This document shows, piece by piece, positions 10,661 through 22,739 of a stretch of 64,000 nucleotides of DNA. Under the pieces are notes generated by a model. The model was not told the origin of the DNA, did no database searches, and was given only the letters and a program-made list of their open reading frames with translations. Where the stretch lies: positions 43,688,806 to 43,752,805 of the forward strand of contig NC_134095.1 in the NCBI RefSeq assembly GCF_000715075.1. Direction: 5' to 3'. Origin of the DNA: Nicotiana tabacum (Eukaryota > Streptophyta > Magnoliopsida > Solanales > Solanaceae). Both the position numbers and the translations under genes were made by a program. Numbering within the stretch: position 1 is the stretch's first letter; the number at the start of each line of letters is the position of its first letter.

Positions 10661-12090
10661 AGAGTATGGTTGAGAAGGGGTGTGACACGTATTTAGATTA
10701 TGTGAAAGATGTCAATATTGATACCCCTTCAATTGATTCAGTCCCAGTCCTACGGGATTTTTCCGATGTGTTTCCAACTGATCTTCCAGGCATGCTGCCT
10801 GATAGAGATATCAATTTTGGCATTGATCTATTGCCAGACACTCAGCCCATTTCTATTCCTCTGTACTGTATGGCTCCTCCAGAGTTGAAGGATCAGTTAC
10901 AGGAATTGCTTGATGAGGGTTTATTCGTCCCAGTGTATCACCTTAGGGTGCTCCTGTCTTATTTTTGAAGAAAATTAATGGTTCTATGCGTATGTGTATT
11001 GATTATCGCCAGTTGAACAAGGTTACAGTACAGAACCGTTATCCTTTGCCTCGCATTGATGATCTGTTTGACTAGCTTCAGGGCGCACGAGTGTTTTCTA
11101 AGATTGATTTGCGCTCAAGTTACCATTAGTTAAAGATTCGGGAGCCCAATATCCCGAAGAATGCTTTCAGGACTCGGTTTGGTCATTACGAGTTCCTTGT
11201 TATGTCATTTGGGCTGACCAATGCTCCAACAGCCTTTATGCATTTGATGCACAGTGTGTTCCGGCCGTATCTTGACTCATTCGTCATTGTATTTATTGAT
11301 GATATTCTGGTGTATTCACGGAGTCAGGAAGATCATAAGCAGCACCTGAGGATTGTGGTTCAAACTCTGAGAGAGAAGAAGTGTTATATGCTAAGTTCTC
11401 GAAATGTGAGTTTTGGTTGGATTCAGTGGCATTCTTAGGCCACGTGGTATCGAGTGAGGGTACTTAGGTGGATCCAAGAAGATAGAGGTCGTTTAGGGTT
11501 GGCCCAGACCATCCTCAACTACTAAGATCTGCAGTTTTCTTGGCATAGCGGGCTACTACCGTCGTTTTGTGGAGAATTTTTCATCAATTGCAGCCCCTAT
11601 GACTAGGTTGACCCAGAAGGGTTCTCCGTTCCAGTGGACATAGGAGTGTGAGGCAAGCTTTCAGAAGCATAAGATAGCTTTCACCACAACCCCAATTTTT
11701 ATATTGCCTATAGGTTCGGGGTCTTATATGGTCTATTGTGATGCCTCGAGGGTTGGCCTTGGAGCGGTGTTGATTCAGGACAGTAGGGTGATTGCCTACA
11801 CGTCCACACAATTGAAGATACATGAGAAGATTTACCATGTTCACGTCCTTGAGTTATCTGCCATTGTTCATGCCCTGAAGATTTGGTGCCATTACTTATA
11901 CGGTGTGCCCTGTGAGATTTATACTGACTATCGGAGCTTGCAGCACTTGTTCAAGCAAAAGGATCTAAATTTGTGCCAAAGGAGGTGGTTAGAGTTGCTG
12001 AATAACTATGACATCACTATTTTGCATCACTCGGGCAAGACTAATGTGGTGGCCGATGCTTTGAGTTGCCGGGTGGAGAGTTTGGGGAGT
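10661..12090 (+). pseudogene. Element B reverse transcriptase and RNase H
   Basis: RT begins with the DLPGMLPDRDINF block. A frameshift lies near 10920-10970, then [23 protein letters not shown], and an intact catalytic F-I-D-D at 11292-11303. A second frame disruption follows at about 11385-11440. RNase H is open from 11704 with VYCDAS and the VVADAL end at about 12045-12060. TAG stops at 11073, 11127 and 11465 replace positions that are Gln in the relatives. It is continuous with integrase downstream. Confidence 0.87.
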
Positions 12091-12199
12091 TTGGATTATT
12101 TACTAGCATCGGAGAGGCCTATGGCGATGGATATTCAAGTCTTAGGCAGCAAGTTTGTGAGATTGGATCTTTCGGAGCCCAGTCAGGTTCTAGCTTGCA

Positions 12200-13658
12200 T
12201 GGTTCTCGGTCTTCCTTATTTGATCGTACCAGAGAGCGACAGTAAGATGACCCTCATTTGCTTGTCCTCAAGGACAAGGTTCATCACGGTGATGCTAGAG
12301 ATGTGACTATTGGTGATGATGGGGTATTGAGGATGCAAGGTCGGATTTGTGTACCCAACGTTGATAGGCTTCGAGAGTTGATTCTAGAGGAGGCCCATAG
12401 TTCACGGTATTCCATTCATCTGGGTGCCGCGAATATGTATCAGGATTTGAGATAGCATTATTGGTGAAGGCAGATGAAGGAAGATATAGTTGGGTTCGTA
12501 GCTCAGTGTCTCAACTGTCAGCAGGTGAAGTATGAGCACCAGAGACCGGGTGGGTTGCTTCAGCAGATAGAGATCCCATAGTGGAAGTGGGAGCGGATCA
12601 CCATGGACTTTGTAGTTGGGCTCCCACGGACTTTGAGAAAGGTCGATGCTATTTGGGTGATTGTGGATCGACTGACCAAGTTCGCTCATTTCATTCCTGT
12701 GTGTCCCACTTATTCTTCGGAGCGGTTGGCGGAGATTTATATCCAGGAGATTGTTCGTCTGCATGGTATTCTAGTGTCCATCATTTTAGACAGAGGTACT
12801 CAGTTCACATCACGATTCTGGAGGGCTGTTCATCATGAGTTGGGTACTCGGGTGGAGTTGAGTACAACATTTCACCCTCATACAGACGGATAGTCCGAGC
12901 GCATTATTCAGATTTTTGAGGATATGTTTCGTGCATGTGTGATTGAGTTTGGAGTGTCTTGGGATCAGTTCTTGCCATTGGCGGAGTTAACAACAGCTAT
13001 TAGTCCAGCATTCAGATGGTACCGTATGAGTGTTTATATGGGAGACGGTGTAGATCCCCGGTGGTTTGGTTTGAGCAGGGTGAGGCTAGATTGTTGGGTA
13101 CAAACCTAGTTCAGGATGCTTTGGTGAAGGTTAAGGTGATTCAGGATAGACTCTATACAGCCCAGTCTAGACAGAAGAGTTATGCGGACTGGAAGGTTCG
13201 TGATGTTTCCTATATGGTTGGAGAGCGGGTTCTGCTTCGGGGGTGTTATGAGATTCGGGAAGAAAGTAAAGTTAAGTACGAGATTTATTGGCCCTTTTGA
13301 GATATTGAGGCGTATTGGGGAGGTTGCTTATGAGCTTGCCTTACCTCCCAGCTTGGCCGGAGTTCATCGGGTATTCTATGTTTTGATGCTCCGGAGGTAT
13401 CATAGTGATCATTCGCACGTGTTGGATTTCAGTTCAGTCCAGTTGGACAAGGATCTATCATATGTTGAGGAGCCAGTGGCAATATTGGACAGGCAGGTTA
13501 GAAAGCTGAGGTCAAAAAACATTGCATCAGTAAAGGTTCAGTGGCGGGGCCAGCAGGTCGAGGAGGCAACATGGGAGACCGAGCAGGATATGCGTAGCCG
13601 TTACCCTCATCTTTTCACTACTTCAGGTATGTCTCTATGCTCGTTCGAGGACGAATGA
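12200..13658 (+). pseudogene. Element B integrase with chromodomain
   Basis: The zinc domain keeps its CX2C (CLNC near 12510) but is interrupted by a stop after LR near 12453. The core shows TMDFVVGLP (first Asp), ILDRGTQF (second Asp, about 12790) and SERIIQ (Glu, about 12900) just after a TAG at 12891. Two further frame changes occur near 12990 and 13240. The C-terminus contains VQLDKDL and a chromodomain-like QWRGQQVEEATWE at about 13540-13580, and ends at 13658. The family would integrate cDNA and target heterochromatin; this copy is broken. Confidence 0.87.
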
Positions 13659-13677
13659 AAGTTTAAGTGTAGGAGCA
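13655..13677 (+). other. Element B polypurine-like tract before 3' LTR
   Basis: GAAAGTTTAAGTGTAGGAGCA sits directly before the LTR start TGTGACGACC. The purine run is weak compared with that of A, and its position defines it. Confidence 0.55.
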
Positions 13678-14371
13678 TGTGACGACCCGGCCGGTCATTT
13701 TAAGAATTAACGCCCCGATTCCCTATTAACTGCTTTCCCCAAGTTTATTCCTGCTATTTTGATTTGCCAGGATGTTCGGTTTTAAGTTCGAAGAGTTTTG
13801 GGACACTTAATCCCTAAATGAGAGCTTAAGTGTTGAAAAATTGACCGTAGTTGGAACAGTGTGAAGACGGCCTCGGAATGGGAATCTGATGGTTCCGTTA
13901 GCTCCGTTGGGTTATTTTGGGCTTAGGGGCGTGTTCGGATTGTGTTTTAGAGGTCCGTAGCTAATTTAGGCTTGAAATGTCGAAAGTTGATTTTTGAAGT
14001 TTCCGGTTCGATAGCGAGATTTTGATCCGATGGTTGAAATGGAATTCCGAAAGTTGGAGTAGCTCCGTAATGCTGAATATGATGTGTGTGCAAAATTTCA
14101 GGTCATTCGGACGAGGTTTGATAGACTTTTTGATCAAAAGCATATTTTTAGAGTTTATGGAACTCTTAGGCTTGAATCTGATGAGAAATAGGCGTTTTGA
14201 CGTTGTTTTGTGTGTTCCGAAGGTTGGAATAAGTTCGAATAAGGTTATAGGATATGTTGGTATATTTGGTTGAGGTCCCGGGGGGCCTCAGGTGAGTTTC
14301 AGGTGGTCAATCGAACCATTTCAAGAAGTTTGGAGTTGTAGAATTCCAGGTTTAGCTTTTGCAGATATTTA

Positions 14372-14675
14372 CTCTTCGCGTTCGCGAAGAGTCAGTGGAA
14401 GATGGTGAAATTTTAGCCTTCACATTCGCGAAGGGCTGGATGTTCATGCATCGCGTTCGTGAGAAGGGTAGCGCGTTCGCGTAGAGTAATTGGTCAACTG
14501 GGTCTGAGGTCGAGTTTATTCATCGCGTTCGCGTGAGAGGGAGTGTGTTCACGAAGGGTAAGTCTGAGGAATCATCGCTTTCACGAGTGTCATTGTCGCG
14601 TTCACGTAAGAGGATTTTGGTCAAAGTCAGTTTTGTGCTTCGTGAACGCGAGGTGTTGACTGCGTTCGCGAAGAA
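14372..14675 (+). repeat. CG-rich word cluster in B 3' LTR
   Basis: This is the counterpart of the cluster at 6395-6760. Many words survive with C to T or G to A changes (for example TTCACG, TTCGTG), consistent with CG decay. Confidence 0.7.
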
Positions 14676-15539
14676 GGAAACACCTTGGCAGATTTTTAAA
14701 ATCCAAAATCGAGGGTTTGAGCCATAATTCATGTTTTGGACTTGGGAGCTCGGAAGATTGTGATTTTTGAAGAGATTCTCACCTAGGATATTTGGGTAAG
14801 TGATTCCTACTCGGTTTAGACTAATTTCCATGAATCTACACTTAAATTCATCCTTTAATTTTAAAATTTTGGTGGAAATTGGGGAAAAGTTCTTAGACCA
14901 AGTAATTGAGTTTTGATTGAGGATTTGACATCGGATTAGGATAATTTTGATATGGTTAGACACATGAGAGTATGAGGATTCTGAAACTATAAATTTTACC
15001 CGATTCCGAAAAGTGGGCCCGAGGGGCGTTTTGGTCATTTTACCTAATTTTGCATATTATCTTAGAATTTAATTGTAGAATTAGTTACTTTAAGTGTTAT
15101 TTACATTATGAAATTGAATTGATTAGATTTGGGCCATTTGGAGTCGAATATTCATGGCAAGAGCGTGGTTTCGATTTGATTTTTGAGTTGTTCGAGGTAA
15201 GTGGCTTGTCTAACCTTGTGGGGGGAGGGGGGACCTTCCCCTTAGGATTGGTATATTTGGTAATTAAAATGCCTTGTACGCAAGGTGACGAATGCGTACT
15301 TGGGCTAGTTGTTGGAAATCCGGTTTTCTTTAAGTAATTACTAGTATGTTTCCTTTCCTGTTTCTATTACTTGCACTATTAAGCCTGTTGTTAGCTTAGG
15401 AAAGCATGTCTAAGTGACTTAATTGCTTTATTTGCTCAACCTGCCTTACCTGAATTCTGTGCAGCATGCTAGGCTAGAATCACTTGTTGCCTTAATATGA
15501 AATTTTGCCATTTCTGTATATTTTTCTGTTGCTGCTGTG

Positions 15540-15875
15540 TATTTATTTTGGGACTACGGATGTGGGATTCCAGTAGCTCCCCCTTGTCTGTTTATTTTGG
15601 GACTATGGATGTGGGATTCCAATAGATACTCCTGCACAATTATATTTTGGGACTACAGATGTGGGATTCCGATAGATCCCTCTGCACAGTTGTATGGAAC
15701 TACGGGAATGCACCCGGTAGATTCCCCCAGTACTGGGTATTTATATTTGGGACTACGGAATGCGATTTCGGTAGATCCCTGCGCACTATGAGTTGGACTA
15801 CGGGACGGAATCCCGGGAGATCCATTGGATATGTACATATGGGACTACAGGACGGTATCCTAGGAGATCCCCGAT
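15540..15875 (+). repeat. Tandem hairpin units in B 3' LTR
   Basis: This is the same array as 7597-7925. One unit near 15785-15820 has an inner GGGA...TCCC pair where its counterpart in the other LTR differs. Small ORFs here (for example 15647-16189) are shadows of the repeat. Confidence 0.75.
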
Positions 15876-16545
15876 TTTTATTGTTGGTGCTGAGTTGTAT
15901 TTCCTTTTCGTGTTTACCTTGCATCTATATAGTTGTTGTTGTCCTGTATATCCTGTGTAATTTTACTGTTGTACTTATTTATACTGTTCTGTTCTATGCT
16001 GTTGATCTTTATATTTTATTTAACCTCAGTAGGGCCCTGACCTTCCTCGTCACTACCCAACCATGGTTAGGCTTGGCACTTACTGAGTACCGTTGTGGTG
16101 TACTCATGCCTATTCTGCGCATGTTTTTCTTGTGCAGATCCAGGTACCGCTACTCAGGCCTATCATCCCTGAGGAGACGATTGCTCTAGAGACTTTGAGG
16201 TACATCTGCCGCGTCCGCAGATCGAGAAGTCCCTTTCTAATCTAGCTATTAAACATTACCCTTCTGTATTTTCTTTCTTGTTAGGCATTTCTGGAGTTAG
16301 AGCTTCTTATGTATCTCTTAGCTTGTGACTCATGGGTTTCGGGGTTTTGGGAGAGATATATATTAGATTTGAGAGTTATATTTTGTATGTCGAGCGGAAC
16401 TTTTAAACGATGTTTTATTATATTATTTTTGTTTTAAATTGTATTCTTCCGCAAATTGGTTTGTCTTCTACGTTTTAGTCTTACCTAGTCGTAGAGACTA
16501 GGTGCCATCATGATGATTCACGGAGGGCAATCCGGGGTCGTGATA

Positions 16546-16550
16546 ATAGT
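16546..16550. repeat. Right target-site duplication of B (ATAGT)
   Basis: It directly follows the 3' LTR end GTCGTGATA and matches 5709-5713. Confidence 0.9.
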
Positions 16551-17541
16551 GTTATTTCCTTACTGTTCCCTTGTCGGGACTCTTTTGTGATTGGTGTTGA
16601 ATTGTATAGTGGGATCGGGTTGCACGCCGCAACAATATTATATTTGGATCGGGTTGCATGCCGCAATAATATTATATATGGATCCGGTTGTACTCCGCAA
16701 CAACATTATAATTGGACCGGGTTGCACGTCGCAACAATTAAAAATGCTATGGATTGGGTTGCACGCTGCAACAGTATTTTTATGATATGGATCGGGTTGC
16801 GCGTCGCAACAATAAATGATAAAAGTGGTTATTGATTGGTTACAGTTTCCTTATTCTTTCTGCAGTAAATTTTATATTGTTCTTTATGCTTTTCCCCCGA
16901 GTTACTGTTGGTAAATGATATTTTCTCCGCAGCATGTCCCCCTCGCATACTTAATTGTATATTTCAATTTTATTTTTCGCTGTATATGATATAACTGCAC
17001 AGGTTTATTGGGTAGTCTGGTCCTAGCCTCATCATACTTCGCCGAGGTTAGGCTAGGCACTTACTAGCACATAAGGTCGGTTGTACTAATACTACACTCT
17101 GCACTGTGTGTAGATCCCGGAGCAACAGCATTCGGACCTTAGCTTGGGTGGCTGCCTTCAGTCCAGTCGGAGATTTCGAAGTAGTCCCGCAGGCGTCCGC
17201 AGGCCTTGGCGTCTCCCTCTATCCCTTCATCCCGTTTCATTTACATATTTTAGAAACAGTGTATTATCTACTTTTCAGACCTTGTTTGTACTAATTCTAG
17301 ACTGTCTGTGAAGTGTGACACCAGTTCTGGGTATATTTTGTTTAAGAATCATGTTGGAACTATTTAAATGGTTTTATTGTTTCTTCCGCTTGTTTGAAAA
17401 TTCCATTTTATATAACTATTGTTTCACACTTGATAGAGAATTAAAATGAGAAAAAGGTAATTTTTGGAAATAGTCGGCTTGCCTAACTTTCGCTAGTGGC
17501 GCCATCACGACTCCCGGTGGTGGGAAATCCGGGTCATGACA
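16551..17541 (+). repeat. Element A 3' LTR, second part (after insertion of B)
   Basis: The LTR of A resumes here and ends GGTCATGACA at 17541. It aligns with 32497-33650 of D on the opposite strand. It contains a hairpin array (16603-16815) and a stem-loop near 17023-17058 with arms CCTAGCCTC and GAGGTTAGG, followed by the ACTTACT block shared with B and D. No gene is seen. Confidence 0.9.
16603..16815 (+). repeat. Tandem repeat of GTTGC/GCAAC hairpins in A LTR
   Basis: Six units of about 30-42 bp contain GGGTTGC, a 5-base loop and GCAAC. Loop bases vary (ACGCC, ATGCC, ACTCC, ACGTC, ACGCT, GCGTC), while the five-base stem is kept or nearly kept. Confidence 0.8.
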
Positions 17542-19563
17542 GGTCGGGTCATATGAAATGTACACCCGAATTAGGAATTATGTAACGTGACCACGCCATG
17601 GGAACCGTACCCATGACCATGATAATTTATTAACTGCGCCTAAAGCAAACCACGATGTTCTAGAATCATTTACCTCACTAAACTTGAGAATTCTTATAAA
17701 AGTCATAAACTATGGAGTCACTACTGGAGATTAAAGTGAACCAACTTTGGAAAACAAAAGAGTCGATCTTCACATGTCAAGCCATTAGGAAATTACCCAA
17801 TCCAAGAATTAACATACTTCACCATCACTATCGTTTCAAGGAATCAAATGCTAATATGCTGTAATGACTCCATTTCACACAATGAATCAATTCATCAACC
17901 ACATTTCTAGAAAGGAAACTTAACATGCCACAAAGGAAATGGAATTTACAGGAACCTATTCATGACTTGACAAAATAGAATAGCCTTCGTACATGGTCAC
18001 ACAATTATTCAGGATGTATACACAGTAGAATTAGTCTCAAAGAAAGTATACCATTGTATAGATGGAATATCTTAGAAATAAGTAAGATTCATGAGAGAAA
18101 TATATTCATTTCCAAAATATAACACCGAAGTTCATGGTAACCAACATTTAAATGCCATAGATCTTGTTAAAGTAGATCATACCTAATCAAAAGCTTCTAC
18201 AGAGGAAAGCTACTACATCAGATTTTCAGGGTCCAATCTTGCATGAAAAAGTAGTAACAACACATACGGACATTCTGTTGTGTTAAGCAGAACCTATCCG
18301 CTTTTTAATTATAGATCATGAAGGCTAATATTACTAACTCATAAACACAGTAATTGAACTTAACAGGATTCATTCAACAAGTTCATAAGTAATTTCAATC
18401 AATTATTCATGTAAAATTAAGTAGGAATACAGAGAATCTTCAAAGTAACCTGGTTGAACAAGAAAACTCGAATAAACTGACAAAAAACCGAGACAAACTC
18501 GACTGAAGTTGAGCAGAAATTTCAGCAATCAACAGCAGCAAACTAACGAGCAAATAATCGGAACTCAACCAGAAACAAACTTGAACATCAACTCCAATAA
18601 TCGGACTCCCATTTCAGCTTCAATCCATAGTTTTTGAAATCGAAATCCAGTCGAAGAAACTAGAGATGCTTTATGAATTTTTGAATTTGAAATACCATTG
18701 AAGACTAGAGGAGACTGATTTTCTCTTGATTTTGCTCTTCTTCTGCTCTCAATCGAAATGACTGAATAGGGGGGGGGTTCTCAATTTTTTGGTGTGTGTG
18801 AGTGAGATGATGATTAGAGGAGAGTAAGATGAGAAGAGGAGGTAATCACTGTTGGTTACCCAAATGGGGAGGGTTCTCCACTCTTCTGTTGAAAATGGAG
18901 AGGGTGAGGGATGCACCGTTTCTCTTCTCTAAAGGGGAAGGAGTCTCATTTTTAGGTCTCTAGGTTTTTTTTAGGGTGATGGTCTCCGTCTCTAATGTGT
19001 ATGGGAATAAAGGGGCGTTTTATTAGATGGGGGGAAGGAACGACATCATTTTCTCACGCAACCGAGTCGTTTGAAGGGCTGAGGCTAGGCGGGTCAACAG
19101 ACATGGACTGGGCTAGTGTAAATTAGGCCGCAGAACTGGGCCGCTGCTCTTGACCCAATTCATTTGAAGCCTTGGAAAACCTTTCTCTTTCTTTCTTTTA
19201 AATTTTAAATTAACAAATTTTATTGAACACCTCTAGTCCCTACTAATTTGCAAAATTAACCTAATGATTTATTCTTAAAACAACTAGTTAATTTACTTAA
19301 CTAATAATGCATGTAATGTTACTAAAGTATTTTTTGGTATTTTAGTGTTTTACAAATACAATTAATTATGCAACTAACACCTAAAAATGCAAAGATTCAA
19401 TTTATTTTTATATTTTCTTTAAGATTTAAAATGCAACCTAAAAATGCATCAAACATGAATATGTACAAAGCAAACTAAGTAAAAATATAAAAAAATAATT
19501 TAAAGCTATTTTTTGGAATTTTTAGGAGTAATTTTATATTAGGGCAAAAATTAGGTGCTCACA
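17542..19563 (-). repeat. Element C 3' LTR (partial)
   Basis: It aligns with 36135-36328 plus 59438-61245 on the same strand. The right edge GCTCACA is the LTR start in minus orientation. About 0.5 kb of LTR that should follow on the left is displaced beyond element A. AT-rich segments and an A-rich stretch with repeated CAACTCGAAT-like text are present; no gene is seen. Confidence 0.88.
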
Positions 19564-19578
19564 GCTTCCTCTCTTTGC
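19564..19578 (-). other. Element C polypurine tract
   Basis: On the minus strand GCAAAGAGAGGAAGC precedes the LTR start TGTGAGC. It is almost the same tract as in element E (GCAAAGAGGGGCAGC). Confidence 0.8.
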
Positions 19579-19677
19579 TTGGAAACATGAAGAGTTTTTG
19601 GGCAAAGATAAAGTGAGCAATTTCGAGCAATTTTTGTCCGTTTGAAACTCCATGGGAAGCATTTTTTTTAAAAAGTA

Positions 19678-19745
19678 TAACCGAACCTTGCTTCAGAGGT
19701 TGCGTACATATCCTTGGCTATAACGAAATCAGATCATTGTAGTTC
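19678..19745 (-). other. Pseudoknot-like module, copy C4 (before polypurine tract)
   Basis: Minus strand: GAACTACA, then TGATC (P2), a weak first hairpin, TGTA (P1'), a second hairpin with arms AACCT/AGGTT, then GGTTA (P2'). P1 is TACA/TGTA. P2 pairs with two G.U wobbles. The position matches copy E3. It is the most decayed copy. Confidence 0.6.
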
Positions 19746-20384
19746 TAGAAGTTTTGGTAGTTGGGACTACCGGAAAGTTGTGATTTCACTGCTGTTGCTG
19801 TTGTTACTGCTTGTTGAGCTCCTTATTACACCAAAATCAAAAATGAAAAAGACTAACTAAGACTATTAGCTACTAGTTCCTATCTATGAGTCTTTTGAAA
19901 CATGATCTTGAGTCTTGGCTAGTTCTTCATGCGGAATCTGATCTGAATCTTGATGCTTGTTAGCTGCAGGTGCTAGTTCATTCTTTTTTCAACTTTTCAA
20001 ATCAAGTGTGGACATGCAATACTTGTGACTTCAATCATGTCTTGAGCAGTCCACATCTTTTCTCAGCTTCTGCACTTTGAATTCACTTCTTTTTCTTTTC
20101 TTCTTTTTCTTTTATTCTAGATTGAGACTTCTTCTTTTGGTTGTCTCGAACCCTGTGTCTCGAGGTATAACCTACTCAGACACCAAAACAAACAAATGAA
20201 CGGAATTTTTCTACCCCAGTTTTCATTAGGAAAATTTCGTGAGTTATTTGTAACCAAAATTCTATACTACTTCATTATTGAAAGCAATAAAATCAGGATT
20301 GTGTATCCTTGGGAAAAAGAGATTAGGGAGTAGATACTTTATATCTAAAATAAAATTAACTAGGGATTGGAGACCCTATTATTG

Positions 20385-21650
20385 GAAAATCATCAATTAG
20401 GGAATAGTGACCTTATGTTCGCATCAGGTTATGCTGGCATCAACTTAGGGAGTGGAGACCCTATGTTGGCATCAGGTTATGCTGGCATCAACTAGGGAGC
20501 GGAGACCCTACATTGGCATCAAATAAGGAGTGGTGACTCTATGTTGGCATCAGGTTATGCTGGCATCAACTAGGGAGTGGAGACCCTATGTTGGAAAATC
20601 ATCAGGTTATGCTGGCATCAACTAGAGAGTGGGACCCTATGTCGAAAGTCATCAGGTTATGCTGGCATCAACTAGGGAGTGGAGACCCTATGTTGGAAAA
20701 TCATCAGGTTATTCTGGCATCAACTAGGCAGTGGAACCCTATGTTGGAAATTCATCAGGTTATGCTGGCATCAACTAGGGAGTGGAGACCCTATGTTGGA
20801 AAATCATCAGGTTAGGTTGGAATCAACTAGGGAGGGGAGACCCTACGTTGGAAAGTCATCAGGTTATGCTGGCATCAACTAGGGAGTGGAGAATCTATGT
20901 TGGAAAATTATCATGTTATGTTGGCATCAACTAGGAAGTGGAACCCTATGTTGGAAAGTCATCAGGTTATGCTGGCATCAACTAGAGAGGGGAGAATCTA
21001 TGTTGGAAAATCATCAGGTTATGCTGTAATCAACTAGGGAGTGGAGACCCTATGTTGGAAAGTCATCAGGTTATGCTGGCATCAACTAGGGAGTGGGACC
21101 CTATGTTGGAAAGTCATCAACTAGGGAGTGGTGACCCTATGTTGATATCGGGTTATGCTGGTATCAACTAAGGAGTGGAGACCCTATATTGGAATCAACT
21201 AGGGAGTGGTGACCCTATGTTGGCATCAGGTTATGCTGGCATCAACTAGGGAGTAGAGACCCTATGTTGGCATCAACTAGGGAGTGGAGACCCTATGTTA
21301 GCATCAGGTTATGCTGGCATCAACTAGGGAGTGGAGACCCTATATTGGCATCAACGAGTGAGTGGAGACCTTATGTTGGCATCAGGTTATGCTGGCATCA
21401 ATTAGGGAGTTGAGACCCTATGTTGGCATTAACTAGGGAGTGGTGACCCTAAGTTGGCATCAGGTTATGCTTGCATCAAGTAGGGAGTGTAGACCCTATA
21501 TTGGCATCAACTAGGGAGTGGAAACCTTATGTTAGCATCACCCTATGTTGCCATCAGGTTATGCTGGCATCAACTAGGGATCAAGTTATGCTGGCATCAA
21601 CTAAGGAGCAGAGATCCTATGTTGGAAAAAATGCAGCTAGGGATTGGAGA
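20385..21650 (-). repeat. Element C 3'-UTR minisatellite (about 51-bp units)
   Basis: Roughly 25 units contain CATCAGGTTATGCTGGCATC, ACTAGGGAGTGGAGACCCTA and TGTTGG text. Units of about 51 bp alternate with shorter ones that lack the GGTTATGC half. Each unit carries an inverted pair TAGGG/CCCTA around AGTGGAGA. The array occupies the same place as the 48-bp array of E, between the end of pol and the polypurine tract, but shares no sequence with it. Open frames across it are by-products of the repeat. Confidence 0.9.
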
Positions 21651-22739
21651 TCCTATACTACCATGACTTTGAACTTTTCTTCTTTTCTTTCTTTTCATTT
21701 CATTTTTTTTATTTAATGAGTGAAAATGCATGAAAGAATTTGGAGGAGAATTCCCTTTTGTATTGATTATTGTTGCAGAGCTATTTTAGTCTAAGCACGG
21801 TTTCCTTTTCTTGCACCTGCTTCTTGCAATGTTGCTTTGAATTACACCTGTTTCCTATTTTTCAAACAAAGAACAATTTGTTAGTTTGAAACAGTGGTTG
21901 GTTTTGTGGCTTTGAACGATTTAGTCACTTGATCTCGTCTCTCTCATCTGCAACTGGTCGTTTCCTGAATACCAATTGCATTTCTGACCCCGGAGAACCT
22001 CTGGTTTTTCCAGACTTTGCCATGACGGTTGGTCACACGGGATTCAACCTTTTCGACTTTATTATGCCTATGTAGGCCTTTCACTTCTGACTTGTTTTGT
22101 TGTTTTTATCTTTTTTTTTTTTTTTTCAATTTTTAACTCCGGAGCATTGGGGAACTTTTGGCTCCTCAAACTTTGCTGCAACGACTAGTCGTATGGGACT
22201 GAATATTTTCCAACTTTATTTCGCCTTTGCATGCCTTTCATTTATGGCTTCTTTCTTCCAACTTCAATTTCAAAGCATTTGGGGTACCTTAGCTTTTCAA
22301 ACTTTTGTCGAGACAGTTAGCCATGTGGGACTTAACCTTCTCCTTCCGAGAGTTTTGATTTCGAAGTATTGGCTACCATGGCCAGACGAGGTCTACTTAA
22401 TGCCCCTGATAAGGCTGGGTACCTCTTTGCATATTAGCTTGTATCAAATGAGAACTAAGTAAATCATTCTTACCATTGCTTCTTTGTCTTAGTTTAAGAA
22501 CAGAGTTACACTGAAAGGGATTCAGAGAAAATAAACAATGGAATGGAGAATGAGTTTAAAATAAGAAGTGTCTCTTTCGGGGTATGGAAAGAAGGACTTA
22601 TCTGGACGACATGCGAACTTAAATGAACGTGACATGCTTTTTGGACTGGACACATGATCCGTGTAAACCGTCCAACTCTCAGAAATTCATCACAACTTTT
22701 GCCTCAAAATCGAGAAATCTTGCTAGGACTCTATCGATG
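21651..22739 (-). repeat. Element C noncoding spacer with a diverged 130-155-bp tandem repeat
   Basis: Between about 21990 and 22380 three diverged units share text around CTTTGC.GAGACAGTTAGCCATGTGGG, TTTCGCCTTTGCATGCCTTTC and AGCATTTGGGG. The rest (to 22739) shows nothing recognisable. No coding homology is seen in either strand. Confidence 0.55.

Larger units (their letters stand above)
5714..16545 (+). mobile_element. Element B: full-length Ty3/gypsy chromovirus nested in the LTR of A
   Basis: The element is 10.8 kb long with LTRs at 5714-8589 and 13678-16545 that align along their whole length. A PBS follows the 5' LTR. Gag, protease, RT, RNase H, integrase and chromodomain come in chromovirus order. 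The 5-bp duplication ATAGT flanks it (5709-5713 and 16546-16550). All coding domains carry frameshifts or stops, so it is non-functional, but both ends are complete. Its LTR family differs from that of A and D, yet the first 60 bp (TGTGACGACCCGG...) are related to the LTR of element F. Confidence 0.95.
13678..16545 (+). repeat. Element B 3' LTR
   Basis: It starts TGTGACGACCCGG and ends GTCGTGATA. It aligns with the 5' LTR throughout, with many scattered substitutions and a few indels, including a shortened CG-word block (14372-14675). The hairpin array is at 15540-15875. The 5' LTR start (TGATGACTCGG) shows C to T relative to this copy. Confidence 0.92.
1..17541 (+). mobile_element. Element A: decayed Ty3/gypsy chromovirus (Tekay/Del-like), 5' part outside window
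   Basis: This is a plus-strand LTR retrotransposon whose 5' LTR and first part of gag lie before the window. Reading left to right there are gag with a zinc-knuckle remnant, aspartic protease, RT, RNase H, integrase, a chromodomain-like tail, a purine-rich tract and a 3' LTR. The domain order and C-terminal chromodomain are those of plant chromoviruses. The LTR runs from 4386 to 17541 but is split by element B (5714-16545). The end TGACA at 17541 abuts the minus-strand Ogre LTR of element C, and 17542-17546 (GGTCG) is the predicted target duplication whose partner should lie left of the window. The coding region is riddled with in-frame stops, so the copy is dead. LTR homology puts it in the same family as element D. 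Confidence 0.9.

Noticed and set aside
16587..16835. Repeat protein ORF in A LTR
   Set aside because: It only follows the GTTGC/GCAAC tandem repeat and has no counterpart outside it.
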